This document shows positions 1 through 12,421 of a stretch of 64,000 nt of DNA, piece after piece. Position numbers and translations under genes: made by a program. The notes beneath the pieces are model-generated. The model ran no database searches. It saw only the letters and a list, made by a program, of their open reading frames with translations, and was not told the origin of the DNA. How positions within the stretch are numbered: position 1 is the first letter of the stretch; the number at the start of each line of letters is the position of its first letter. The DNA is from Ulva prolifera (Eukaryota; Chlorophyta; Ulvophyceae; Ulvales; Ulvaceae), in contig CM041201.1 of the NCBI GenBank assembly GCA_023078555.1, positions 3,727,713 through 3,791,712 of the forward strand, in the 5' to 3' direction.

Positions 1-1488
1 CGTGTCGCACTCTGCCAGGCGATTGACATCCACGTCCTTCTTTGTGCCGAACACAGCCTCCGAGAACGACACTTGCACCTCAATCTGCTCATCTGACCCT
101 GGACGGGCCTGGCTGTAGCCGCCCCCCATACCACCCATGCCCCCCATACCGCCCATGCCGTCCATGCCGCCAAATCCAGCTGCATTCCACATGTGGTTGA
201 GGCCGTACCGCTTCTCACTCTGACATGGCTTGTGCTACACTGTGGAAGAGCTAAAGCAATGGAGACTGAGCAGCAAAGTGAATGGGTTTGGGTTGTTTTC
301 CTTGGCACACATTGCACGCAGATGTGCAGAGCTTGCGGATGCGCTTGGTATTCAGGGGGGAGGGTGCGCACAGTTGCCGAATATCTGCTCAAAGATGTCA
401 AACGGATTGCTGAACCCAGCACCACCGCCCATGCCCCCCATGCCACCTTTGAGCCCAGCCTCACCGTATCGATCGTAGATCTCCTTCTTTTGGTCATCGC
501 TGAGGACCTCATACCTGCATGCGCGAGGACTTACGCACATGCTCGTCTAGACTCGAAAACGTCGCAGCACAGTGTAAGACTGATGAACCGTTTAGCCAAC
601 GTAAATGCAGTGCAACACATCGGCCTGGCCTTGGACAGAAGGCTTTGGTCCCGAGCCCCGATTTTGCCCATAGGCAGAGCGTGCAGGAAGGGGAAGTGTG
701 TGCCACGCACAGGAAGCAGTGTTGTTCGTAAAAGTGTCCAGTAGCTGCTACACAGGGGCATTGTGAACATGGGGACATACGCTTCCGAAATTTCCTTGAA
801 CTTGTCTTCAGCACCAGGCTCCTTGTTCACGTCGGGGTGAAATTGCCGCGCTTGCTGTCTGTATGCAGACTTGATTTCCTTCTTAGATGCATTCTTTGAC
901 ACGCCCAAAGCTGCGTAGTAGTCGGCTCGCACGATCACTGAAGCTCGCCTGCCTGACGCCGGACGGCTGCTGCAGAAACCAGCAGAGACCTTCGCCCCGG
1001 TGACGGAGTTATTGCTCCGGAAAGCGAGATCTCTACAAATGCAGTCACTTCAGTGGACTTCAAGTGTAGCATCGGCACTCGCGCCACGCGCGACAGCTGC
1101 TGCCTGTGTGGGGGCACAGAACAGAACAACAGCAGACGGCAAGAGCCGAACTGGCACATTGAGGTCCATGCGGGAGCATCCACGTGAAGCCAGTGTGTTG
1201 CCAGAGATACATTTCAAGTTCACGTACGGGCAGCTCAGCATGTCATGTTACAGAGGTTACGTTCAGGCTGCGGTCTGGAACACCGACTCGGGATAGCTGA
1301 TTGGGACGCAACGTGACCATGTCTACAACCATCGTCCTGCGAGAGAGCAACCTACTTGAAAAGAGGTGTTTGCAGCAGCGAGCTTGACGTTTGCACAGGG
1401 AGGCGCACCTGGCAGCGTGCACCCGGGCACTCCTGGCCGGCTGTGGCGCAGCCAGTGCGGCTCGCGGACGAGCATTTCCGACGAGCAT
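1..1488 (-). CDS. Chloroplast-type DnaJ (Hsp40) co-chaperone, 3' end beyond window
   Basis: Co-chaperone that delivers clients to Hsp70 and stimulates its ATPase, here probably in the chloroplast stroma. Four exons join in frame: 1409-1488, 781-969, 372-514 and 1-179, giving about 197 residues before the window ends. The first 45 or so residues are rich in Ala, Arg and Ser, like a transit peptide. The J domain follows ([20 protein letters not shown], with the HPD motif in QFHPDVNKE), then a Gly/Met-rich linker and the start of the client-binding domain ([16 protein letters not shown]). The zinc-finger and C-terminal parts lie off the edge. Introns 1 and 3 have GTGCGC donors and intron 2 has GTATGT. 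The start codon at 1488 is chosen because a phase-2 donor with the common GTGCGC motif follows it. The acceptor at 969 could instead lie 3 bp further on. It is divergent from the EndoG gene. Confidence 0.85.
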
Positions 1489-2149
1489 TGTGCTGTTGAA
1501 GAAAGTGTGAATGATGGAACAAAGTACTTTGAAGTGGCGGTTAGATGCCGGCTGCTAGTCTTCGCCGATACCGAGCCAGGTGTCACACAAAGGGGGTGGG
1601 CTTGAAACGAGCAACAAACGATGTCTCGCTCATCCTGCTTAGACAGTTCACAACACCAACAACTGCACTTCCGTGGTGTATGTGCAGCGCGCATTGATCG
1701 CCCCAACGTCTGTGGCTGTGGAGGAGCCAGAACATTCTGTCGACTCCTCGCGGGGCCCCGGCCCAACAGCACTCTGCATGGTACAACGTCAGCACCGTGA
1801 ACATCAGCATGGCAGGCTGCATCCAAAAGCACCCGACCATGTGCTTCGCTCTCTCTCTCCTGCGTGTGGTAGCCAGCTGTATAGCAGGTCCGGCTGTGCG
1901 GAGTCCTTGCGAGCCGAGACTGCGCAGCATATTGCAATCACTTCGTAGATCGATACCATCCCGCAGCCACGCTTTTCAGCAAGACTACACAATCTGTATT
2001 GCTGATTTTAAGTTCACTTCATTGCGGTAGGATCTTCTGATGGTGCAGAAGTGATGCGTCAGGCGTGACTACCAGGGGCACTGGCAAGCGTGCAGAGAGG
2101 AAACCAATCACTTGCAAGGCGATCGTGTACCTCTTGGAGGAATTCGGAG

Positions 2150-4950
2150 ATGCCAATGCACGCAGCTATAGGTGCTGCGGTGGGGGTCGCTGTAGGGGCA
2201 GCTGCCGCATATGGGTTCATGAAGTCACAAGCGCCATCCAAAGAGTCTAGTGTGACATTCTCAGGGCATCCCCGAGATCGCCATCCTGTGTACAAATACG
2301 GAATCCCCATCAAGGAGCGCATCCGTGAGTTTCCCGGATACGTGGTGGGCTTCGATCCAGCAACCCGCTGCCCAATATGGGTATTGGAGAAAATCACCAA
2401 GGCCACAGCCTATGGCGATGCTAAGCGGGACAATGTGTTCAAAGAGGACCAGGTGCGAGCGTTGCCACACATCATCCATGGTCGTGTCACCGCTCCTCAG
2501 CCTGCGAATGCTACATGAAGTTGGGCAGCTGTCGGTCAACTGCAAATCCCCCAGCATTGAGTCAATGCCATTGACCGAAATCTGCGCATGGCAACACGCC
2601 ACCAACACGATCCACACGACACCAGCAGCAACAGCTCCACGTAGGTGTAGTTTTGTTCCCCACTTTTAGCACACCGACCCGCCAGAAAGGATGCCACGGG
2701 GCCACACTGCTCAGCCCCGGTCTCATTCCCTGCAGGTCATCCCGGAACGTTTCAGAAGCAAGCTGCGGGACTACGCCCGCAGCGGGTTCGACCGTGGGCA
2801 CATGGCGCCATGCATGAACCACTCCAACGACCAGAAGGACATGGACGACACGTTCTACCTGACCAACATGGCTCCCCAGGCGCGGCCTCCACATCGTCTC
2901 TCTCTTAACCCTTGACATGCACGTTACGTGTGGCCATCATGCCGCTGAAACAGCCGCAGCCTTGCGGTGTACACCGTTGGGTGGTGATTGGTGCTCTTGC
3001 GTCCTGTTGTTATGCTGATGCCTGCAGTGACAGCACATCGCTCCCGGGGGGACTGCTTGCCCACACTGCCATCGACATCCATGCATGCTTGTCGGCAGTC
3101 GCCTGTGTGTGGGGTGCAGGTGGGCAAGGGGTTCAACCAGGACTACTGGGCAAGGTTTGAGAAGTTCGTGAAGAACGTGCACAAGCGCAGCGAGGCAGTG
3201 TACATCGCCACGGGCCCCATCTTTGCCCCGATGCTGACCCAGGACGGCCTCCGCAGCAACCACGGCTTCATCGGTGCGGCACAGTGACCAAGCTTCAGCC
3301 GAACCTGCCCACGTCGCCTCAGGAGCCAGGCCCAGACACACAGCCCAGGCCTGACCAATGGCCTCAAGCCACTGGGTATGTGCCACGTGTGGACATTCGC
3401 CTGCGTCGGACGCCCAGGGCATCAAAATCGTGCCGGGCAGTGGCGCGACAAGCACGGCGCTGCACACTGCCGCTGCACCACTGCTGCACACTGCCGCTGC
3501 ACACAACTGCTGCACTGATGCCCCCGTCTCTAGTGCAGCTGCCGCCCAGCATCAGTGGCATGGGAAGGCTTTTTTTTTGTGCATCTCAGCGCCTCGACTG
3601 GCCATGCTTGGTGACTCCGGGCTGTTGCAGTCAACCCGCCACTTCTGCCTGCGCATTAGTCAGTGCTGATGGGCTGTGAGCTCATCTTCATGGCAAGCCA
3701 CGCGCGACACCCAGGCTTCACAACGCAGATTCAAATCACTCACCCGTTGCTCTGCATACCTGCCCGTCAGTCCTTCGCCTGGCCTCTGGTTGCGACAAGT
3801 GCTTACTTTCCCCATGAGAGCGGTGGCCATCTCGTTCATCCGAGTGCTGAGATGAGGCATCGTGCGTGCAATGCTGCAGGCGCCGCCCCGGCCGCGGTTG
3901 CGGTGCCGACCCACTTCTTCAAGGTCGTCCTCGCAGAGCACAAGACCCAGTCTGGTGCCACCAAGCTGTCGGTGGGCGCCTTCGCGATGCCGAACCGGCC
4001 CATCCCGCCCAACACGCCCCTGGCGTCATTCTGCGTGCCACTCGACTTGCTGGAGACCCTGACGGGAATCGAGTTCTTCCCGGGGGCGCTCACAGCCAAG
4101 CAACGCTCTGCGGTTGACCTATCGGCCACAGGTAGGCCTCCCCGGTTCCTCCTCGTGCAACTCGACTCCAGGTGCCACAGAGTGCGCCTTGGCAGCAATC
4201 ATGGGTCAGCTGCTGCCAAAGGGCAACTCCCTGCGGTTGAGTCAGGGAAGCTGTGTGTTGCGGACGATCCAGCGCAGGCGCCTCGGCACTCTGTGCTCCA
4301 CTCAGGTGCATATGTCCCAGTCAAACATAAGAGCCAGCTGCCTCTCTGCACATGGCTGTGGCTGCTTTCCAGCATGACCCTGTTGTCTGTGCATCGTCAC
4401 ATTGATGCAGGCTCAGCCCACTCGCCTGTTGGGTAAATAGCACTCAAGACACAGCCTGCCTGCTCTGCCGCCAATGGGCACGTTCATTCAGATGGGCAAA
4501 GTGGATGAAGTAGGCTACAGCGTGTTCCCTGCAGTGCGCCAGTCCATGTGTCGAGGGCTCAGCTGCAGGCTGGTGCCAGTGAAGCGTGTGGCCCATGCAT
4601 GCTGGCCACGCCATTGCTGTAAAGCACAGTCCTCACACCTCAGGAGAAAAACAACGTGTGCAGATTGGAGATTCCTTGGCATGGCCCAGCAGCAAGCTCT
4701 GGCAATCCAGGGCTCGCCTCAGACCCCGGACGTTCTACCGGGGTCCTCGAGTGCCCTGGTCCCCGCAAGCCAGCTGCCCCCGGCGTCAGAGCTGCTCAAA
4801 ACCGGCGTATCGGCGGGGCCGGCCAAGTTTCGGCCGCGCCGAGCTACCGCAGATGGCTGCGCTCACCTCTGCGAGGAGGTCTGGTGTCAGCTGCCGCCGG
4901 AGAACTTCTGGGAAGCCGGGAAGGGCAAAGGGCGGCCAGCGGGCCCGTAG
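2150..4950 (+). CDS. EndoG-family DNA/RNA non-specific endonuclease
   Basis: His-Me finger (beta-beta-alpha metal) nuclease that cleaves DNA and RNA; family members are mostly mitochondrial. Five exons join in frame: 2150-2452, 2736-2879, 3120-3273, 3880-4131 and 4664-4950, giving about 379 residues. An N-terminal Ala/Gly/Val segment (AAIGAAVGVAVGAAAAYGF) looks like a membrane anchor or part of a targeting signal. The catalytic motif DRGHMAP sits in exon 2, with the downstream Asn-containing stretch ending DDTFYLTNMAPQ, both hallmarks of EndoG. Exon 4 carries PTHFFKVV and the C-terminus has CEEVWCQLPPENFW. Intron 2 appears to have a GC donor (CAG/GCGCGG); introns 1 and 3 use GTGCGA and GTGCGG. 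The 5' edge of the last exon (acceptor GTGTGCAG at 4663) is the least certain join. Confidence 0.9.
3459..3508. repeat. Short tandem repeat in EndoG intron 3
   Basis: A unit of about 24 bp beginning GCTGCACACTGCCGCTGCAC is repeated twice in tandem, followed by a partial third copy starting GCTGCACTG. It lies within the third intron of the nuclease gene and is probably a simple minisatellite. Confidence 0.7.
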
Positions 4951-6366
4951 GCCGCCGGTGGTGCAGATGCTCTTTCATGCCCGCTGCTCAGACATGCCTG
5001 CTGGCCAGGGTAGCTACTCTTAGAGTCTGGAGTTGTGTAGCGCTGAATCCACAATACTTTGCGATACCATGCCGGGATGTAGCACGCTTGTAAGCGATGA
5101 CCTGCATGGGTCCAGCACGGGGCCCCGTGAAGGCACAGGCACCCCCTGTCGCTAGGCCTCGTAGGCCTTGAAGGGCACATAGAGAAGTCTGTGCATGTGC
5201 TCAACGGCGATGCCGGTTGCTCGCACGATTGTTGTGTTACAGACATAGCGCAGGCGAGGCAGGGGGCACCGCAGGGGGGACCCCCCGCACGACTGAAGCA
5301 GAAACGCAAGCACACGCAAGTACCCGGCGGCACCGCACACAGAACGACAACGCCCAGACGCGGCCGTCCATCGATACCCCCCGCGCACACCGGCACCTTG
5401 AGGATCCACACACCCTCGCACATGCAAACTCGCGTGCACCCGCTCCCCCGCACCGCAGCACTGTCCCGGCACAGCCCACCGCACAAGCGGCCTGGGCGGC
5501 CATGTCGTGGAGCATTCAGTGCTCTGCTTGGGGGGGGGGGGGCTGCCGTGCAGTGGGCATCTTCAAGAAGTAGAGGTACAGCTGCACTGATATGAGCCGG
5601 TGTAGGGGGGGGGTTAGTGCTGTCTTGGGTCCCTTTGGAGATGTTGGGGATCAGAAGAGTCGAGAGTTGCTACAATCGTTTCATGTTATGGTCTGTACTC
5701 TGGCGAGACTTCTGAAGGCAGCCCGGGTTGTTTGTTCTTAGGCAAACCCTGTCGGTCCTTTTTTCGCTCTATGTGTCTGCAGCAACCCCTGTTGGCGCAG
5801 TGGTTTGCTACGTCTGGGGCACAGCACCTACGCCTGAGAGCCGTAATTGTTAACAGCATCGAACTGCGCCGAATTTCGAAACGGTGACAACAGGGGGTTC
5901 CGACTGTAGGAACGGCCTTCAGAGGCATTTTTTAAGTGACCCCACCGATCAATATTGCATGTGTTGCGGTTTCACTGCATCATGTCCACAGCGTCGTGAT
6001 ATCAGGGGACGACACATGTTGACGACGTCGGAGCAAACATGCAAGAGCGGCGAGTGTATTTCCGAAGCTGCGGTAGAAAGATGCATACATGGTATGCCTG
6101 TGGATGAAGTGTCACAGCAGATGTCGGTTGCTGCGGGTGGTGCGTCAACTCAGGGACGGGAAAGCTTGGCGAACATGCATCTGCAAGTTCGCTGGTAGGA
6201 CGCAGCGCTGCTCGCTGTACAACTCATGCGTGCCATGCTGGGCATCATACAGTGCAGCAACACAAATTGAATGTCTTGGTGGCCAAACAGGTGTCAATGG
6301 AATCCTGGCAATGGCCACGTCAACTCTGCAGATTGGCCCCGCAAACGGTACATTAGCAATGCGGTC
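4951..6366. other. Intergenic region, no supported gene
   Basis: About 1.4 kb between the nuclease stop codon and the sulfotransferase start. Small open frames occur on both strands but none shows a recognisable domain, a plausible start or splice-consistent continuation. Two guanine runs are present: about 14 G near 5530 and about 9 G near 5606. The sequence presumably holds the 3' end of the nuclease transcript and the promoter of the next gene. Confidence 0.6.
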
Positions 6367-7918
6367 ATGATTGCGCCTACGGCTGATCGGTGTCTTCAAT
6401 CCTTCACCCTGGTACTAGCGTACTTGACGGTTTTGCTATCTGCTCTACACAAGTGCGAGGCTCTCTCGTCGACGGAATGTAGACAGGCCGTAGCAGAGAC
6501 ATCCCGACGCAGCGAGCAGGACTGCGGGCACCCGATATGTGGGTACCTGGAAGTCGATCAGAAGGCTCCGAAGTTCCTGGAGCAGCTGTCGCTCGAGTGC
6601 CAAGCGTTGATGTGGGACTATCGCGTCGATACCGCGCCTGTGCTCGGCGTCACAGGAGCTGCGTCCCGCGTTTGCGCTACATCCAAGGAAGCCTACCAGC
6701 CGACCAACCCGATCATCGTAGAGGTAGATGATGTGAGCAATTTCATGATGTGTACCGTGCCCAGGGCGGCCTCCACCACCCTGCGACAGCTGTTGAACAT
6801 GCTTGTCAGGATGCCAGAACAGCCCAGGGCAGACCTCAAGTGCGCTCAAACGATACGATAATTGCTTGGCTGATGTTTCCGGCTGGCATATGAAGAAGAC
6901 GGGGGACACGGTGCTTGCTGGCCACATGTGTCCTCCCCTGTTGCAGGGACCAGCAGTGGGACGCACACTTCGATGTCTTCCCCACCGTATGGCACTACAG
7001 AATGGACAGCCATCCAGTTTACGACTCCTATCCGTCGTTCATCATTGGCCGCAATCCTTACTCCAGACTTTTGTCCGGCTTTCTCAACAAGATGACCATT
7101 GGCATCGGAGAAGCCGACTCCTGGACTGCAAAGGTGTTGCTTCACCCGCATGACGATAAGTGCTGTAGCTGAACATTGTCTCCCGTCTTTCCATAGCCAA
7201 GCATGGGACGCGCTTGAGCTGCAGCATGTTGTTAACCCTTGCATGCCCCCTGTTGGTGCTGCATCCATCCACTGGCAGAGCCCCCCCCGCTGTCATGGTG
7301 CGATCTCGTGCCCCTACAACAGGCATCCTGACCGCTTGACCCCTCCTTGCCATGCAGTCCGTCAACGCCGCGCTCGACATGCCGCCCACCAAGACCTGGC
7401 AGCGGACCCCAGAGAGCTTCCACGAGTTTGTGCTCGCGCTGCGCGGCCGCCGCCATGGCGTCAACCACCTCGACCCGCACTTCCGCCTCGCCACCCGCGC
7501 CTGCACCTACGGCATCAGCTACGAGTACTACCTCCGCATCGAGGACCTCGCGCTGTGGCTGCCGTGCGTCGAGCAGGGTCTCGGCCTCCGCGACTTCACG
7601 CGGCACGGCTGGCAGCGCTCCCCGGAGGGCCTCCTGCGCATCGGCGGCCCCTCGGGCGGCGCCGATGCGGAGGACTGCTGGTGGAAGCCGCCCGGGATGA
7701 CGTGTGCGGAGTTCTACGAGCTGATGGTGAATGCCGCGGGGGAGGTGGTGCCGGTGCGGGAGGGGTTCGCCGGCGAGTTCCGGTTGCATGAGGGTCGGGA
7801 TGACGGCACCGCCGGGAACTGGCGGGATTTCTACACGCCGCAGATCGGCGAGGTTGTGTACAAGATGTATGAAGAGGACTTCCTGAAGTTTGGGTATGGG
7901 AAGGAGCTGTTTGACTGA
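6367..7918 (+). CDS. Golgi-type sulfotransferase (carbohydrate sulfotransferase-like)
   Basis: Predicted to move a sulfate group from PAPS to a sugar or glycoprotein acceptor in the Golgi lumen. Three exons, 6367-6839, 6947-7133 and 7358-7918, join in frame to 406 residues. The ATG at 6367 is preferred because it is followed by a hydrophobic segment (SFTLVLAYLTVLLSALH), suiting a type II signal anchor or signal peptide. The 5'-phosphosulfate loop is seen as TVPRAASTTLRQLL near residue 130. The 3'-phosphate site is IIGRNPYSRLLSGFLNK in exon 2, with the conserved Arg and Ser. The donor after exon 1 is GTGCGC. The acceptor substrate cannot be inferred. The third exon is strongly GC-biased, like other coding exons here. 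The family assignment rests on these two motifs and their spacing. Confidence 0.8.
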
Positions 7919-9016
7919 GCGCCGAGGGCCGAGGGTTCACTTCGTCTCTGAGGCATGCCACTGTGGCACAACGTGGCGCAAACCAACAAACCGCGTATTC
8001 GGTGTTACTGTGCGTGGGAAATATGGGCAGGGGGGGGGGGGGGGGGGGGGGGGAGATCGGGGTCTGACAAGCATGCAGTCACAAACCCGACCGTAAATCG
8101 GGTATTGAAGCATGTTGCGAGGCAGGAATCGGGTGGATAGGGTTGTGGCTGGCCACCATGCTTTGAGTGGTGGATTCTTGCTGGGGGGTGTGCACCGTGC
8201 GTGGTGTGAAGCAACAGCAGCATTTCTTTCAGAGCCGCTGCCATCCTCGTTTCTGGGTCTGGTCTGACAAGCTCAACACGCCAGTTGAGATCCTGACTGG
8301 CAGGCCTAGCGATCACTGCCACAAACTATGCGATGGGGGCCTGGAGCAGCACCTCGAAGGGGCCGTGTGCAAGAAGGCAAGCCTCGGGGTGGCTAGACAA
8401 AGGGCGGCCATGTGTGAGCGGACGTTCGCTTTTTTTAACCAATTGTTGCATTCCGATGACTTCTTTACATGTCGCATGTCCGGATCTTGCTCAAATTGTC
8501 AGTTCATGGACTGCATTGCACGTGAGCAAGAGTGATGATTGTGCAGAGTGCATGTCAGCGATCCACCCTGCCAAATCATGCCAGCGGACACAATCACACG
8601 TTACTGTGCATGGCCGGTATGAATGTCTCCAACTCGAGATGTGCAATGCCTGCCGCTTTGCCAGCAGGAACGCAAGCTCCAGCAGGGCTTCTTGAGATCC
8701 AGGAAAAGGAGTCCTGCCTGCATATGCGGACGATAGGGCAACAATACCAGGATGTACCTCCCCTCACAGAATCAAGCATCAGCCGTAAGCCAATGAAGCA
8801 GCACCGACTGATTTACATGTACTGTCATCCACTTTGTACAAGACATGCTGGCGCGATGCACCAGTTTGGAACGACCATCATCCAGCCACAACAAACGTCC
8901 CAATGGTGCCCACCTGATGCCTTGGTAGGCAGTAGGACACCAACATAGACATGTGCATGGCGACTGGTGTGCCCCTGCAAAAGCTGCAGCGGAGCCAGGA
9001 CCCAGCGGGAGTGTCC
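7919..9016. other. Intergenic region with 24-base guanine run
   Basis: The gap lies between the stop codons of the convergent sulfotransferase and enoyl reductase genes. It contains an uninterrupted run of 24 G at 8030-8053. Open frames here are short and unconvincing. On the minus strand a TGTAA sequence (the usual green-algal polyadenylation signal) occurs near 8813 and could serve the reductase gene, which is an inference. Confidence 0.5.
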
Positions 9017-10990
9017 TCACAAGAAGGGAGGGAGGATCACATAACGCCGGGGGTACTTCTCGCGCCCCTCCTGGCCATCAAAGAGCTTCTTCAGGCGCTT
9101 GTGCTTTGCAATCGCCCATTGAATCATCTGGAACGCGCCGCATGCCCCAAAGATTGCGGCTGGCAACGATTGCGTCGCGATAGTGAACAGCATCCACCCC
9201 CAGATCTCATAAGTGTAGTTGGCACATGTGACGATATTGAACAGGCCCCCACGGGGGATTGAGTACCCGGTTGACGATTTTCGCAGCCCTGCCAGTACAA
9301 CATGCGAATAGAAATTCCCGGCCTGCAAAATGTGCCGCCGTGAGATGGCACCAGCAGCGGACCCAACATCGACTTCAATGAGGTACTAGCAACACAATCC
9401 TAACAGAAATAGACTGAACCTGGTCTAGATCTAGCGAGAAGACACTCAGGTTTCACTGAAGGAGAGCATGGACTGGAACCGCAGAATAATTTAACAGGGA
9501 AGGCAAGCAGAATCTGCTCGCGAAATACGAGACCGCTGTGGCATCATTACTACGCAAAGTAGTGTGCGGGAGGCGTCAGAGGTAGCACACCTGGCACACG
9601 TACGCCAAGACAAAGCACACTGCGGATTGCCAGAACCACGGCTCGGTGTACTGTGGGTGGTTGATGTTGAACGATACAAAGGCTGCAAAGGCCCAGTAGT
9701 ACATGGAGTTCCGGAACAGGTTGAAGATCGGCATCGTGGCGTGGCTGAAGACGTGCACGTTGCCTGTCTCGAAAATCCGCTGCAGCACAGGCTTCGGCTG
9801 AGACGTCTGTCATGTGCGAGACAAGGCTGGAACCCGATGCGCAGCCCTATGACACAGTGTAGACAGAACTACTGCCAGGACAAGGGCCACATCACAGGTC
9901 CATGAAAGGGCAGCTGGAGCCAAGAGGCCAACGCTGCTCGTGTGGCCTTAGATGGATATCACACCTTAGCATAGTGGAACGACCAGTAAGCGAGAGCAAG
10001 ATCTTGGGTCAGAGTGGTAGGATGTGTATCTCGAGTGACACCATGGAGCATGTTTCTACCCAGATTCGTCCAGAAGAATGGGTAGATCAGCAGTGGCCCG
10101 AGATATTCGACGACGAACACCAACTTGTAGCTGACCTGCAGACGTGGCAGCATCTGAACCATCTGCCATCGATTGACTCTGGTTCACTCTCATGTACGGT
10201 GCCCAGTATTCATGCTACCAGGAACGTATAATCAGAGCTTCAGTCATACATCTGTGCATGACCAGATGGCTCCGCAAGACACTCGATCGTGCATTGCACA
10301 GGTAGAGGCAGATACCTGCATCCCCAGGTCCTTGTACTGGACGACTGCGCCAGTCTCAAGCCCATATGACTTCAGGCTTTGGCCAGCGCCCAGAGCAGTC
10401 CCTGCTTTTGCTCCTGGCTCGGGCGGCAAGGTCAGCCGTTGCCGAACGGGACTGTACTTTCCTTTGCGATCCTTGTCATCAAATATTGCTTGCTTCAGGT
10501 CGTCAGTGGTGGCCTGCACGACATTCAGGCAACTGCGTGATGCTGGCGGGTTCATGCAAGACAGTGAAGCTATCTTGGGCTTGTGCAATGTAGCTTGTGC
10601 CTTGGGTGACTGGTGCAAGTGATCCGTCTGGACACCTGTGAACAAAGCAGATGCCTCACACACGTGGGACTAAAGACAATGCACATGTACGAGGTGATAA
10701 TGCGCATCACTGTACTTGTCTTGTCTGGACACACACCGACCTGTATTGGTCACCAGAGTCTGCACCAGGTCAGACACAATTCTGCCTAGCAAAATGAGCA
10801 TAAGCAGGAGAATACAAATGAAATGCAATGTGTGCCTGAAGCAGTACGCACACGATTACCCATGTATCGACAGCAGGCAGATTGTCGGAAGCAAATGGCT
10901 TGGGGCTGTTACCGCAGTGCTGACTCGAAGACTCTCGATCACGACCTTCCCAGACCGAGACTCTATCTTCAAGTCCATGTAGTCACTCAT
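9017..10990 (-). CDS. TSC13: Very-long-chain trans-2-enoyl-CoA reductase (TSC13/CER10 family)
   Basis: Catalyses the last step of the ER fatty-acid elongation cycle, NADPH-dependent reduction of trans-2-enoyl-CoA, for very-long-chain lipids and sphingolipids. Five exons, all phase 0, join to 313 residues: 10913-10990, 10316-10513, 9965-10135, 9591-9779 and 9017-9322. This matches the usual length of about 310. An N-terminal ubiquitin-like segment (SRSGKVVIESL, then YSPVRQRLTLPPEPG) precedes YKLVFVVEYLGPLLIYPFF and FSHATMPIFNLFRN. The steroid-5-alpha-reductase-type C-terminus contains IPRGGLFNIVTCANYTYEI and ends KYPRRYVILPPFL. Several hydrophobic membrane spans are visible. The start codon lies 409 bp from the petM start on the other strand, so a shared promoter is likely. 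Confidence 0.95.
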
Positions 10991-11399
10991 CCTTGGAGGT
11001 GCAGCTGCTGAGTCGCGGCTTGGCCACAGTAACGGGTGCCACCAACACAAGCGCAAGCGGACGTCCTTCACGTCAATGCACAACCGGATTCACCCCTCCA
11101 GCTTCGGCAAATGAAGGAGCCCTATGAAATTGTTACACGTTTCGGATCCGAGCTCTCGTTGGCACTGACAGCAGATGGCACGACTCTCGCTGCAGCGGTG
11201 CTGGCAGCCTAGTTCACGAGAGTGGTGTGGGGCCCCAAGCGGGTGAACGAGTTCATCTAGCCGAGCCCGGACAAGGCCCAGTCGGTTGGGTCGCGAGCCT
11301 AAGAGCAAGAAGAGAAGCCCTGACGCATTCATTACGGTTAACAGTCCTCTGCCATTTTGTCCTCGATCCCATTTCCCAGCAACTCCACAAGTTAGGATC
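10991..11399. promoter_or_regulatory. Shared divergent promoter region, TSC13/petM
   Basis: The 409 bp between the two divergent start codons must contain the 5' untranslated regions and promoters of both genes. No TATA-like box or other recognisable element stood out, so the regulatory role is inferred from gene arrangement only. Confidence 0.5.
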
Positions 11400-12421
11400 A
11401 TGATCGCTGCCGCCGTTTCCCTCAAGGCTCTGCCTGCTCGCGCAGCTTTCGCTCAGAGCTCTAAGAAGGTGTCTGGCGCCAGGTGCGTGCGCTGTCGTGT
11501 TGTTGCATGGCTGGCAGCATAGGAGGTCCGGTTCGCAGCGCGGCCACAGCGGGACACGGTTGCCAGAGCCGCGGAGGAGTTCCACGAATTGGCTACAAAT
11601 GGCCAGCGTATGTTGTTGGATATGCACGGTGCTGCGCTTCAATGTTGTACGGCGGGGTGCTCATCAGCGTTGCCCGCGGTTGAAGGTCCGCATGGATGGT
11701 CACGTGAGTGCAGCATCACGCGGAAACGGCACAAACTGTGCTCTGAACCAGAACTCAGATCACATTGTATAGGGTAGCCTTGGTATGTCTGGGTGTTGTG
11801 TTGTTGGGCTTGTGATGCTGCCTGGCCTAACACCCCTCGCGAGACCTCACAGCGGACACACGATTTTGGGCTCAGGCCTCAGTCCTTGAGTTCTGTCACG
11901 CATACATGCAAACAATACACTTGATCTTCGACTTGATGCTGGTGTCGACGAGGCTGGAAGCATACCATCGCCTCATCGCAACGGAGCGTAGGCCGTCATG
12001 TCAGCGGCATTCTCCAAAGTTTTGTCCACAGCCACGGTACACACGCGTCAACAAGTCTTCAATGACCAGATCTCAGCTGGTTCCGAATTTGCAGGCAAGT
12101 TCAGCCCGCCAGGACATCGACTGTCAGCCAGGCTGCCCCGGTCGAGATTGTCCAGCTAGCCAACGAGGCTGCCTTCATTGGCGGTGTCGCGGGCACCATG
12201 ATCTCCATGACACTTATCGTGCGTCTCTGCATTCCCTGCATTTGTGATCTCAACAACCCTGGACTGCTTTGCTGCGGATGGTCTCAGCCGAACGCGGCTA
12301 TGGTGTATAGCTGGTTTGTTCCGGCGATTATCACTCTTTGAACCAAACGCGGATACAGGGCCTTGCTGTCGGATTCGTGCTGCTGCGATTCGAGAGCCTT
12401 GTGGAGGAGGGCAAGATCTAA
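11400..12421 (+). CDS. PETM: Cytochrome b6f complex subunit VII, PetM
   Basis: Small single-span subunit of the thylakoid cytochrome b6f complex, nucleus-encoded in green algae and imported into the plastid. Three exons, 11400-11482, 12095-12218 and 12359-12421, give 89 residues. Exon 1 encodes a transit peptide (AAAVSLKALPARAAFAQSSK). The mature part has an acidic start (EIVQLANEAAFIGG), a membrane span across exons 2 and 3 (TMISMTLIGLAVGFVLLRF) and the family ending ESLVEEGKI. Both introns have GTGCGT donors. The first intron (612 bp) separates the transit peptide from the mature protein. A TGTAA at about 12653 could be the polyadenylation signal. The conserved C-terminal sequence makes the identity firm. 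Confidence 0.93.

Noticed and set aside
4887..5486. 199-codon minus-strand frame after the nuclease gene
   Set aside because: Composition is Cys/Arg/Gly-rich without a recognisable domain, it overlaps the 3' end of the nuclease on the other strand, and has no splice partners.
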